From assembly GCA_021846065.1 (NCBI GenBank), contig JAJZCP010000141.1:1-5067 (forward strand): a stretch of 5,067 nucleotides of DNA, given 5' to 3'. The notes beneath the pieces were generated by a model. The model searched no databases. It was not told where the DNA came from and saw only the letters and a list, made by a program, of their open reading frames with translations. Every line of letters starts with the position of its first letter. Within the stretch, counting starts at the first letter, position 1. The stretch is from Acidobacteriota bacterium. GTDB lineage: Bacteria > Acidobacteriota > Terriglobia > Terriglobales > Acidobacteriaceae. Both the position numbers and the translations under genes were made by a program. Positions 1-5,067 of this stretch are shown here, in pieces.

Positions 1-84
1 TGCGGCGTCCAGTTCCACCCGGAAAAATCCAGCGTGGTCGGACTAAAAATTCTTAGAAACTTTCTGGAGATGTCCACATGTTGA
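1..84 (+). CDS. hisH: Imidazole glycerol phosphate synthase, glutaminase subunit HisH (3' end only)
   Basis: Only the last 27 codons and the TGA stop (82-84) lie in the window. The frame reads [11 protein letters not shown] followed by G-L-K-I-L-R-N-F-L, the classic end of a class I glutamine amidotransferase. The His (fragment residue 6) and Glu (residue 8) of Q-F-H-P-E-K-S are the second and third members of the Cys-His-Glu triad; the nucleophilic Cys is outside the window. HisH hydrolyses glutamine and passes ammonia to HisF for imidazole ring closure in the cytoplasm. The frame overlaps the hisF start by 7 bases, and the directly following hisF supports HisH over other amidotransferases. 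The identification is firm despite the short fragment. Confidence 0.93.
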   Translation, partial: CGVQFHPEKSSVVGLKILRNFLEMSTC

Positions 85-857
85 CGCGACGCATCATTGC
101 GTGTCTCGATGTTCGCGACGGGCGTGTCGTCAAAGGCGTTCAGTTCGTGGACATCATCGATGCCGGCGATCCTGCCGAGCTTGCGCTGCGCCACGCCGCG
201 GGCGGTGCCGACGAGATTGTTCTGCTCGATATCACAGCGTCTCACGAAGGTCGCGCAACGCTGCTCGACACGGTGCGGCGAACGGCTGAACAGCTTTTCA
301 TTCCCTTCACCGTCGGCGGTGGCATTCGTACGCTCAGCGATGCAGCAGCCGTCTTTGACGCAGGTGCCGACAAGGTGAGCCTCAACTCCGCCGCATTGCA
401 GACGCCCGAGTTGATCTCGGCCATCGGCGCCGAATACGGATCGCAGGCCGTGGTCATTGCCATTGATGCGCGCCGCGATGCGCAAGCGCAGGATGCTGTG
501 CGTTCCGCGCGCGTCTTCACCCACGGCGGCCGACGCGACGCGGGGCGAACCGTGGTCGATTGGGCGCGTGAGGCCGAGCTGCGCGGAGCAGGCGAGATTC
601 TGCTCACCTCGATGGATGCCGACGGCACGCGCGCCGGCTTCGATTGTGCGCTCACCGCGGCAGTCAGCCGAGCGGTCAACATTCCCGTAATCGCCTCCGG
701 AGGCGCCGGCACCGTAGAGCACTTCCGCCAGGTTTTCACTGACGGATGCGCCGATGCCGCGCTCGCCGCCAGCATCTTTCACTTTGGCGTATCGAGCGCT
801 CGCGCGCTGAAAGAGCAGCTTGCCGCGCAACAGATTCCCGTGAGGCTTCCATGCTGA
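78..857 (+). CDS. hisF: Imidazole glycerol phosphate synthase, cyclase subunit HisF
   Basis: A 259-residue (beta/alpha)8-barrel protein that, with HisH, converts PRFAR and ammonia into imidazole glycerol phosphate and AICAR. The catalytic aspartates are at the family positions: D11 in A-C-L-D-V and D130 in V-I-A-I-D-A. Phosphate-binding loops are V-G-G-G-I-R-T (79-85) and A-S-G-G-A-G (206-211), and T-S-M-D-A-D-G-T (177-184) is the usual late-barrel motif. The ammonia-gate residues known from Thermotoga HisF are all present as R5, E46, K99 and E173. Relative to Thermotoga HisF, recalled from memory, about six extra residues sit after D130 (roughly 133-143), which explains the length of 259 against about 253. 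The ATG at 78 has a GGAGA at 66-70 seven bases upstream. It overlaps the hisH stop by 7 bases, so translational coupling is likely. Confidence 0.98.
   Translation: MLTRRIIACLDVRDGRVVKGVQFVDIIDAGDPAELALRHAAGGADEIVLLDITASHEGRATLLDTVRRTAEQLFIPFTVGGGIRTLSDAAAVFDAGADKVSLNSAALQTPELISAIGAEYGSQAVVIAIDARRDAQAQDAVRSARVFTHGGRRDAGRTVVDWAREAELRGAGEILLTSMDADGTRAGFDCALTAAVSRAVNIPVIASGGAGTVEHFRQVFTDGCADAALAASIFHFGVSSARALKEQLAAQQIPVRLPC
842..845 (+). promoter_or_regulatory. Ribosome binding site of hisA
   Basis: A GAGG lies five bases before the ATG at 851, inside the end of hisF. It supports 851 as the hisA start rather than the in-frame ATG at 746, which would add 35 residues unlike any HisA N-terminus and sit deep in hisF. 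Confidence 0.7.
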
Positions 858-1537
858 TTCCTTCAATTGATCTGATGGGTGGGCGTATTGTGCAACTGGA
901 ACAGGGCGAGCGGCTCCGTATTGCCTCCGACGATATCGACTACTGGATAGAACGTTTTCGCGGCTACCGTCGCGTCCAGTTGATCGATCTCGATGCGGCG
1001 ATGGGCAAAGGTGAGAACACGGCACTGGTCGAGCGGATTGCGCGACAACTCCCCGTGCAGGTTGGCGGCGGCATTCGCTCCGTTCAGGCGGCGCAGCGCG
1101 CGCTGCTTGCCGGCGCGCGCCAGGTGATTCTCGGCTCCGCTTTGTTTGCAGAGCAGAATGGGCGCGGCTCGGTGCGCACCGCCTTCGCGCAAGAGATGGC
1201 AACCGAAATCGGAGCGGAATTCCTTCTGGCCGGCATCGACTCACGCGCCGGGCGAATCGCCATCAAGGGCTGGACCACATCCATTGCTCTCACCGCAGAG
1301 GAGGCAATGGCCGCGCTCGAGCCTTTCGTCGATGGCTATCTGTACACGCACATCGATGGCGAGGGCCTGCTTGCCGGATTTCCGCTGGAGGTTGCGCGCA
1401 GGTTACGCGCCCATACCGTGCGCCGACTGATTGTAGCCGGAGGAATTCGCAACCAGGAAGAGATTGATGTTCTGCATGCGATGCGCGTCGATGCCGTGGC
1501 CGGCATGGCCATCTACACCAATCTGTTGCAGGCGTGA
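851..1537 (+). CDS. hisA: Phosphoribosylformimino-AICAR ribotide isomerase HisA
   Basis: A 228-residue (beta/alpha)8 isomerase catalysing the Amadori rearrangement of ProFAR to PRFAR, the substrate of HisF-HisH. It opens with M-L-I-P-S-I-D-L, giving the general-base aspartate D7. Phosphate loops are V-G-G-G-I-R-S (71-77) and A-G-G-I-R (196-200). G-I-D-S-R-A-G-R (129-136) with I-K-G-W (138-141) matches the Thermotoga D127 region, with D130 as the equivalent. T166 in [10 protein letters not shown] matches Thermotoga T164. In that loop the usual D-G-T reads E-G-L, so E171 stands where the general-acid Asp (Salmonella D176) is expected. The rest is intact and the length is slightly short for the family (about 240), so I take it as functional. 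The start overlaps hisF by 7 bases (ATGCTGA). No hisI or hisE follows. Confidence 0.96.
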   Translation: MLIPSIDLMGGRIVQLEQGERLRIASDDIDYWIERFRGYRRVQLIDLDAAMGKGENTALVERIARQLPVQVGGGIRSVQAAQRALLAGARQVILGSALFAEQNGRGSVRTAFAQEMATEIGAEFLLAGIDSRAGRIAIKGWTTSIALTAEEAMAALEPFVDGYLYTHIDGEGLLAGFPLEVARRLRAHTVRRLIVAGGIRNQEEIDVLHAMRVDAVAGMAIYTNLLQA

Positions 1538-1541
1538 GCGC

Positions 1542-1581
1542 AAAAAAACAATCGGAGCCAACGCGATGGCTGACTCCGATT
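1542..1581 (-). terminator. Rho-independent terminator for the minus-strand dehydrogenase
   Basis: Positions 1550-1557 (AATCGGAG) pair perfectly with 1574-1581 (CTCCGATT). The interior can pair further, for example 1558-1560 with 1567-1569. Read on the minus strand the hairpin is followed, after one G, by seven Ts (1548-1542), 20 bases past the dehydrogenase stop. Outside it, CGCAAA (1539-1544) can also pair with TTTGCG (1585-1590). Read on the + strand the hairpin is followed by GACTTTGCG, a poor U-tract, so its efficiency for the histidine operon is doubtful. Confidence 0.85.
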
Positions 1582-1600
1582 GACTTTGCGTAAACTTCTT

Positions 1601-2644
1601 TCAAAGTGTCTTCATGTCCAGCACAAAGCGATACTTCACATCCTGCCGGAGCATCCGCTCAAACGATTCATTGATCTGCTGCACGGGAATCACTTCCACA
1701 TCGGCGGTAATCTTGTGCTTGCCGCAGTAGTCGAGCATCTCCTGCGTCTCCGGCATCCCGCCAATCATCGAACCCGCGATGGACAGTCGTTTGGTAATCA
1801 GCGAGAAAACACTGACCGCAGGAGGCTTCTCCGGCAGTCCGACGAGCGCAAGTGTGCCGTCCTGTTTCAGCAGCGTGAGATACGGTTGCAGATCATGCGG
1901 AGCCGAGGCAGTGTCCAGAATAAAGTCGAAGCTGCGCGCGTGGCGAGCCATCTCCGCGGCATCCGTGGACAGCAACACTTCGTTTGCACCCAGCCGCAGC
2001 GCGTCGTCTTTCTTCTTGAGCGAAGTGGTCAACTGCACCACATGCGCGCCAAAGGAGTGCGCAAACTTCAACCCCATGTGTCCCAGGCCACCCAGTCCGA
2101 CGATGCCAACCTTCATGCCTGGCCCCACCTTCCAGTGGCGCAGCGGAGAGTAGGTCGTAATGCCCGCGCACAGCAGCGGAGCCACTCCCGCCAGGTCCAG
2201 TCCTGCCGGAACCGTGTGTGCAAAGCGCTCATCCACTACATAATTGCTGGAGTATCCGCCCATCGTGATGGAGCCATCGACGCGATCTTTTGCGGCATAG
2301 GTCAGCGTTGCACCCTGCTCGCAATAGTGTTCTTCGCCGCCCTTGCACGGAGCGCACGCGCGGCAGGAATCGACGATCACGCCGACGGCGGCAATGTCGC
2401 CCACTTTGAACTTCGTGGCAGCCATGCCCACAGCGGTCACGCGACCTACAATCTCATGGCCGGGCACCATCGGATAGATCGACTGGCCCCACTCATTGCG
2501 AGCCATATGCAGATCGCTGTGACACACACCGCAATAGAGAATATCAATCAGAATTTCGCTTGGCAGCGGCTCGCGCCGTTCGAACGCAAAGGGTGAGAGT
2601 GGCGATTGCGCACTGGTAGCGGCATATCCTCGTGAAGCTGTCAT
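1601..2644 (-). CDS. Zinc-dependent NADP(H) alcohol/aldehyde dehydrogenase, YahK/cinnamyl alcohol dehydrogenase type
   Basis: A 347-residue medium-chain dehydrogenase/reductase, probably a cytosolic NADPH-dependent aldehyde reductase of broad specificity. It resembles E. coli YahK (349 residues) from end to end. Numbered from the ATG at 2644, the catalytic zinc ligands are C41 in C-G-V-C-H-S-D, H63 in P-G-H-E, and C159 in L-L-C-A-G-I-T-T-Y-S-P-L. The structural zinc site is C94, C97, C100 and C108. The Rossmann motif G-L-G-G-L-G is at 183-188, and T-T-S (206-208) after the second strand suits NADPH. G-S-M-I-G-G (291-296) is typical of this subfamily. The upstream in-frame GTG at 2650 overlaps the Shine-Dalgarno sequence, so I prefer the ATG. 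The gene lies 84 bases after prmC in the same direction and could be cotranscribed, but no shared function is evident. The physiological substrate cannot be inferred. Confidence 0.93.
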   Translation of the reverse strand: MTASRGYAATSAQSPLSPFAFERREPLPSEILIDILYCGVCHSDLHMARNEWGQSIYPMVPGHEIVGRVTAVGMAATKFKVGDIAAVGVIVDSCRACAPCKGGEEHYCEQGATLTYAAKDRVDGSITMGGYSSNYVVDERFAHTVPAGLDLAGVAPLLCAGITTYSPLRHWKVGPGMKVGIVGLGGLGHMGLKFAHSFGAHVVQLTTSLKKKDDALRLGANEVLLSTDAAEMARHARSFDFILDTASAPHDLQPYLTLLKQDGTLALVGLPEKPPAVSVFSLITKRLSIAGSMIGGMPETQEMLDYCGKHKITADVEVIPVQQINESFERMLRQDVKYRFVLDMKTL

Positions 2645-2649
2645 AAACA

Positions 2650-2653
2650 CCTC
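2650..2653 (-). promoter_or_regulatory. Ribosome binding site of the dehydrogenase
   Basis: Read on the minus strand, GAGG (2653-2650) is followed by TGTTT and then the ATG at 2644, a five-base spacer. The alternative GTG start at 2650 uses the last G of this GAGG as its first base and has no comparable site before it. This is the reason for choosing 2644. Confidence 0.65.
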
Positions 2654-2728
2654 GAAATCAAATGAGTTTGTGAATGGAAAACAGATCAGTTGCAGTTGTT
2701 TATTCGATGCGTCAGCGCTCAGGAAGAA

Positions 2729-3616
2729 TCATAAATCAGCTTCCCTGGCGATTGCGACGCGCGGAATCTGCTGGTAATCGGACAAAAAAGCTATCTTCTG
2801 AAAATTCGCTTCGGCCAGCAATGCAGCGACCGAATCCCGCTGGCCAAAGCCGATCTCCAGCGCCAGCATCCCCTCCTGGGTCAGAAAATCAGGAGCAGCC
2901 TGAATCAGGCGGCGATAGATGGCAAGACCATCCTCGCCTGCGAAAAGTGCCAACTCCGGCTCGTAGTCTCGCACTTCAACCGCCAGCGAATCCTTGTCTG
3001 TGAGCGGCACATACGGCGGATTGGAGACGATGCAGTCAAAACGTTCTCCGCCCACAGCGGAAAACAGATCACTGATGTGAAACTCAATCCGATCTGCCAC
3101 GCCGTGACGTGAAGCGTTTTCGGCAGCCACGGAAAGTGCGGTGGAGGAAAGATCGACCGCGACGCAGCGCGCCTGAGGACACTCCGCAGCCAGCGCCACA
3201 GCAATCGCCCCTGATCCGGTGCCAACATCCAACACGCGTGGATGCCCGCGACCACGCAGAAAATCAAGCACGTGTTCCACCAGCAATTCAGTCTCCGGGC
3301 GTGGAATTAGCACCGCAGGATGGACAGAAAAAGTTAGACCAAAAAACTCAACCTCGCCCAGGATGTATTGCACCGGTTCGCCGGCCATTCGGCGACGAAG
3401 CAGTGGCTCCAACTGCTGCACACAATGGCCAGGGATGCAATCGTCCGCATGGGCAAAGAGCCATGCACCATCACAATGCAGTGCGTGGCGCAGCAGCAGT
3501 TCCGCATCGCGAGCAGCGCGTTCCGGATGTGGCCCGGCGGCCAGCCGACTCTGCGCCTCTTGCGCCAGCGCGCGAACCGTTTTCGCGCGCTCCGGATCAG
3601 GCAGCATGAACCGCAT
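2729..3616 (-). CDS. prmC: Peptide chain release factor N5-glutamine methyltransferase PrmC
   Basis: A 295-residue SAM-dependent methyltransferase that methylates the glutamine of the GGQ motif of release factors RF1 and RF2, raising termination efficiency. Residues 1 to about 80 form the helical N-terminal domain that contacts the release factor. G-E-P-V-Q-Y-I-L-G (79-87) and P-R-P-E-T-E (105-110) are PrmC signatures. The SAM-binding motif D-V-G-T-G-S-G is at 130-136 and the catalytic N-P-P-Y motif is at 199-202. [13 protein letters not shown] (219-231) follows as usual. It lies directly after prfA and overlaps its end by 20 bases if the ATG at 3616 is used; a GAAGG lies three bases before that codon. 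A second ATG at 3607 would give an 11-base overlap and a protein three residues shorter. The start is therefore slightly uncertain; the identity is not. Confidence 0.97.
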   Translation of the reverse strand: MRFMLPDPERAKTVRALAQEAQSRLAAGPHPERAARDAELLLRHALHCDGAWLFAHADDCIPGHCVQQLEPLLRRRMAGEPVQYILGEVEFFGLTFSVHPAVLIPRPETELLVEHVLDFLRGRGHPRVLDVGTGSGAIAVALAAECPQARCVAVDLSSTALSVAAENASRHGVADRIEFHISDLFSAVGGERFDCIVSNPPYVPLTDKDSLAVEVRDYEPELALFAGEDGLAIYRRLIQAAPDFLTQEGMLALEIGFGQRDSVAALLAEANFQKIAFLSDYQQIPRVAIAREADL

Positions 3617-4673
3617 CTGCCTTCAACTGCTCGGCCTGCCCATGAGCAATCAGCGCATCGACGATCGGTTGCAGACGACCTTCCATAATCAGATCCAGTT
3701 GATGCAGCGTGAGTCCGATGCGATGGTCGGTCAGGCGATTCTGCGGAAAGTTGTACGTGCGAATCTTTTCGCTGCGGTCGCCTGTGCCCACCTGCTGTTT
3801 CCGTTCTTTGGCCAGCGCCTGATGCTGACGCTCCATCTCCACTTCATACAGGCGAGAACGCAAGACGCGCATCGCCTTCTCGCGATTCTTGATCTGCGAT
3901 TTTTCATCCTGGCAGCTGACCACCGTGTTGGTCGGCAGATGCGTAATACGAATCGCCGAGTACGTCGTATTGACGCTTTGTCCGCCCGGTCCTGACGAGC
4001 AAAACGTATCGATGCGCAGATCCTTCGCCTCAATTTTGATGTCTACCTCTTCGGCCTCCGGCAATACTGCAACCGTAATCGCCGAGGTATGCACTCGCCC
4101 TTGTGTCTCGGTTGCGGGCACACGCTGCACGCGGTGGACGCCGCTTTCGTACTTCATCTGCGAATAGACGCGGTCGCCCTCGATCAAAGCGATGATCTCT
4201 TTCAGCCCTCCCACTGTAGATTCGGAACTGGACAGAATCTCCACTTTCCAGCGGTGCTGCTCCGCAAATCGCACATACATCCGAAAGACCTCTGCGGCAA
4301 AAAGCGAAGCCTCATCGCCGCCTGTGCCGGCACGAATCTCCACGATGACGTTTTTGTCGTCGTTGGGATCTTTCGGCAGCAGCAGAATCTTCAAAGCTTC
4401 CTCGATTGCGGGCAGCTTTGGCTCCAGCAGGCTGATCTCATCCGCCGCCATCGCTCGCAGTTCCGCGTCCGTCTCGCTCAGCATCTGACGCGCTTCTGCC
4501 AGAGCCTGGCTGGTCTGCTTCCAGCTCCGATACATCTCCACCGTTTCTTCCAGGTCGCGATGCTGCTTCGCCACTCGCTGATAGGCTTCGCGATCCTGCT
4601 GCGTTTCCGGCTGAGCGAGCATTTCGCCCAGTTCGTTGTAACGAGCTTCAATTTGTTCCAGACGATCAAACAT
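3597..4673 (-). CDS. prfA: Peptide chain release factor 1 (RF1)
   Basis: A 358-residue class I release factor (E. coli RF1 has 360) that recognises UAA and UAG in the ribosomal A site and triggers peptide release. Residues 1 to about 100 are the helical N-terminal domain. R-A-G-T-G-G-D-E-A (114-122) opens the core. The stop-codon-reading tripeptide is P-A-T at 186-188, which marks RF1; RF2 would carry S-P-F. The catalytic G-G-Q is at 230-232, in [11 protein letters not shown]. Beside it, C225, P229, S233 and Y238 replace E. coli R, A, H and D. These are variants I recall from other phyla, not damage. The ATG at 4673 has AAGGA (4684-4680) six bases upstream. prmC, which modifies Q232, follows with an overlap, the common arrangement. 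No rpmE precedes it here. Confidence 0.98.
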   Translation of the reverse strand: MFDRLEQIEARYNELGEMLAQPETQQDREAYQRVAKQHRDLEETVEMYRSWKQTSQALAEARQMLSETDAELRAMAADEISLLEPKLPAIEEALKILLLPKDPNDDKNVIVEIRAGTGGDEASLFAAEVFRMYVRFAEQHRWKVEILSSSESTVGGLKEIIALIEGDRVYSQMKYESGVHRVQRVPATETQGRVHTSAITVAVLPEAEEVDIKIEAKDLRIDTFCSSGPGGQSVNTTYSAIRITHLPTNTVVSCQDEKSQIKNREKAMRVLRSRLYEVEMERQHQALAKERKQQVGTGDRSEKIRTYNFPQNRLTDHRIGLTLHQLDLIMEGRLQPIVDALIAHGQAEQLKADAVHAA

Positions 4674-4679
4674 GGGGCT

Positions 4680-4684
4680 TCCTT
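4680..4684 (-). promoter_or_regulatory. Ribosome binding site of prfA
   Basis: AAGGA on the minus strand with a six-base spacer (AGCCCC) to the ATG at 4673. It agrees with the expected M-F-D-R-L-E-type N-terminus of RF1. Confidence 0.7.
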
Positions 4685-4737
4685 GGGTGGGTTGTTCTGG
4701 GGCGATCTCGCGCTCAGGTCGCGCTTGGCAAATAGGT

Positions 4738-4760
4738 CAATTCGATTGCGATCAGAATTG
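4738..4760. repeat. Imperfect palindrome upstream of prfA
   Basis: CAATTCGAT (4738-4746) pairs with ATC-A-GAATTG (4751-4760) around the loop TGCG, giving nine base pairs with one bulged A at 4754. It sits 65-87 bases before the prfA start. On the minus strand one end runs into TTGACC (4740-4735), a passable -35 box, but I find no convincing -10 box 16-18 bases further on. It could be an operator, part of the prfA leader, or chance. There is no T-tract after it on either strand, so an intrinsic terminator is unlikely. Confidence 0.4.
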
Positions 4761-4780
4761 GGACACGGCAGAACAGTATG

Positions 4781-4794
4781 GCGGCGGGAGCCGC
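4781..4794. repeat. Small GC hairpin in the hydrolase-prfA gap
   Basis: GCGGC (4781-4785) and GCCGC (4790-4794) form a perfect five-pair stem with a four-base loop, GGGA on the + strand. No T-run follows on either strand. It may be an RNA structure in the prfA leader or the 3' region of the hydrolase transcript. No function can be assigned. Confidence 0.3.
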
Positions 4795-4877
4795 TAAAGA
4801 AGGGCCGTAATGGCGCATGAACCGGTCACACTTCCAGTGTAACGTGATCCGCGTCGCAGCGCGATCTTTTGTGCCTG

Positions 4878-5067
4878 CTAGGGCATCACCGGCAGCAGTA
4901 GACGCGACGGATACTTCGGGTCACTGACGATGGTGACAGTTGCCCTCTGGTACGCCGATGCCGGCGCGGTCATGATATTCGGCACAAAGGTCTGTGGATT
5001 GCGGTCGTAGAGTGGAAACCACGAACTCTGCACCTCCACCATGAGGGTGTGGCCTTTGCGGAAGACG
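4878..5067 (-). CDS. CocE/NonD-family hydrolase, C-terminal end (partial)
   Basis: The last 62 codons and a TAG stop (4880-4878) of a gene that enters from the right edge. Complete codons start at 5066. The fragment shows F-R-K-G-H (residues 2-6), then V-Q-S-S-W-F-P-L-Y-D-R-N-P-Q-T-F (12-27), V-P-N-I (28-31), and ends L-L-L-P-V-M-P. This is the end of the jelly-roll domain found at the C-terminus of the X-Pro dipeptidyl-peptidase/cocaine esterase/alpha-amino acid ester hydrolase family of serine hydrolases. The wording is closest, from memory, to alpha-amino acid ester hydrolases and glutaryl-7-ACA-acylase-like proteins, many of which are secreted. The catalytic alpha/beta-hydrolase domain and any signal peptide are outside the window, so activity and location cannot be judged. 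Confidence 0.88.
   Translation of the reverse strand, partial: VFRKGHTLMVEVQSSWFPLYDRNPQTFVPNIMTAPASAYQRATVTIVSDPKYPSRLLLPVMP

Noticed and set aside
746..850. 35-residue N-terminal extension of HisA from the upstream in-frame ATG
   Set aside because: It lies wholly inside hisF in another frame. The start at 851 gives the canonical M-L-I-P-S-I-D-L N-terminus with its own GAGG.
1580..2596. A 338-codon open frame on the + strand opposite the dehydrogenase
   Set aside because: It is antisense to a gene with every zinc-ligand and cofactor motif in place. Its translation is rich in His, Arg and Gln with no recognisable domain, as expected for a shadow frame in GC-rich DNA.
2729..3609. Several open frames on both strands overlapping prmC
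   Set aside because: All are out of frame with or antisense to a complete PrmC carrying the N-P-P-Y and SAM-binding motifs, and none shows a known domain.
4712..4740. A sigma-70 promoter for prfA built on TTGACC at 4740-4735
   Set aside because: The hexamers 16 to 18 bases downstream (CCTGAG, CTGAGC, TGAGCG) are poor -10 boxes, so I do not list it as a promoter.
4714..4818. A 34-codon minus-strand open frame in the gap before prfA, starting M-R-H-Y-G-P, with a hydrophobic middle
   Set aside because: The nearest purine-rich stretch (GGAAG) is too far from the ATG. It is short, matches nothing I know, and covers the palindrome and small hairpin. A leader peptide is possible but unsupported.
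4089..4820. A 243-codon open frame on the + strand opposite prfA that runs past the prfA start
   Set aside because: Most of it is antisense to the conserved RF1 coding sequence. The product has no recognisable motif and I see no convincing ribosome site, so chance is the simpler explanation.

Overview
The window looks like an ordinary stretch of chromosome from a moderately GC-rich, Gram-negative-type bacterium. My best guess is Acidobacteriota. That guess rests on the overall look of the HisA (a variant T-H-I-D-G-E-G-L active-site loop and a G-M-A-I-Y-T C-terminal motif), on the T-H-G-G-R-R stretch of HisF, and on the RF1 sequence. It comes from memory of these families, not from a search. 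I see no transposon, phage, CRISPR, tRNA, rRNA or riboswitch.

Layout. Positions 1-1537 on the + strand hold the end of a histidine operon: the last 27 codons of hisH, complete hisF, and complete hisA. Each junction is a 7-base overlap of the form ATGNTGA. Positions 1538-1600 are the gap between convergent genes and carry a hairpin with a T-tract that serves the minus-strand gene. From 1601 to the end everything is on the minus strand. In transcription order this is the 3' end of a CocE/NonD-type hydrolase (5067-4878), a 204-base gap, prfA (release factor 1, 4673-3597), prmC (release factor glutamine methyltransferase, 3616-2729, overlapping prfA), an 84-base gap, and a YahK-like zinc-dependent alcohol/aldehyde dehydrogenase (2644-1601).

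How the genes work together. HisH and HisF form the imidazole glycerol phosphate synthase, and HisA makes their substrate PRFAR, so the left part encodes consecutive steps of histidine synthesis. PrmC methylates the glutamine of the GGQ motif of RF1, so the prfA-prmC pair puts a modifying enzyme beside its target. The dehydrogenase follows in the same direction but has no evident functional link to translation termination. The hydrolase fragment is probably a separate unit.

I found no previously undescribed system here. The points most worth a second look are a D-to-E change at the expected general-acid position of HisA, the H-F-A gene order with matching overlaps, and a 23-base imperfect palindrome upstream of prfA.
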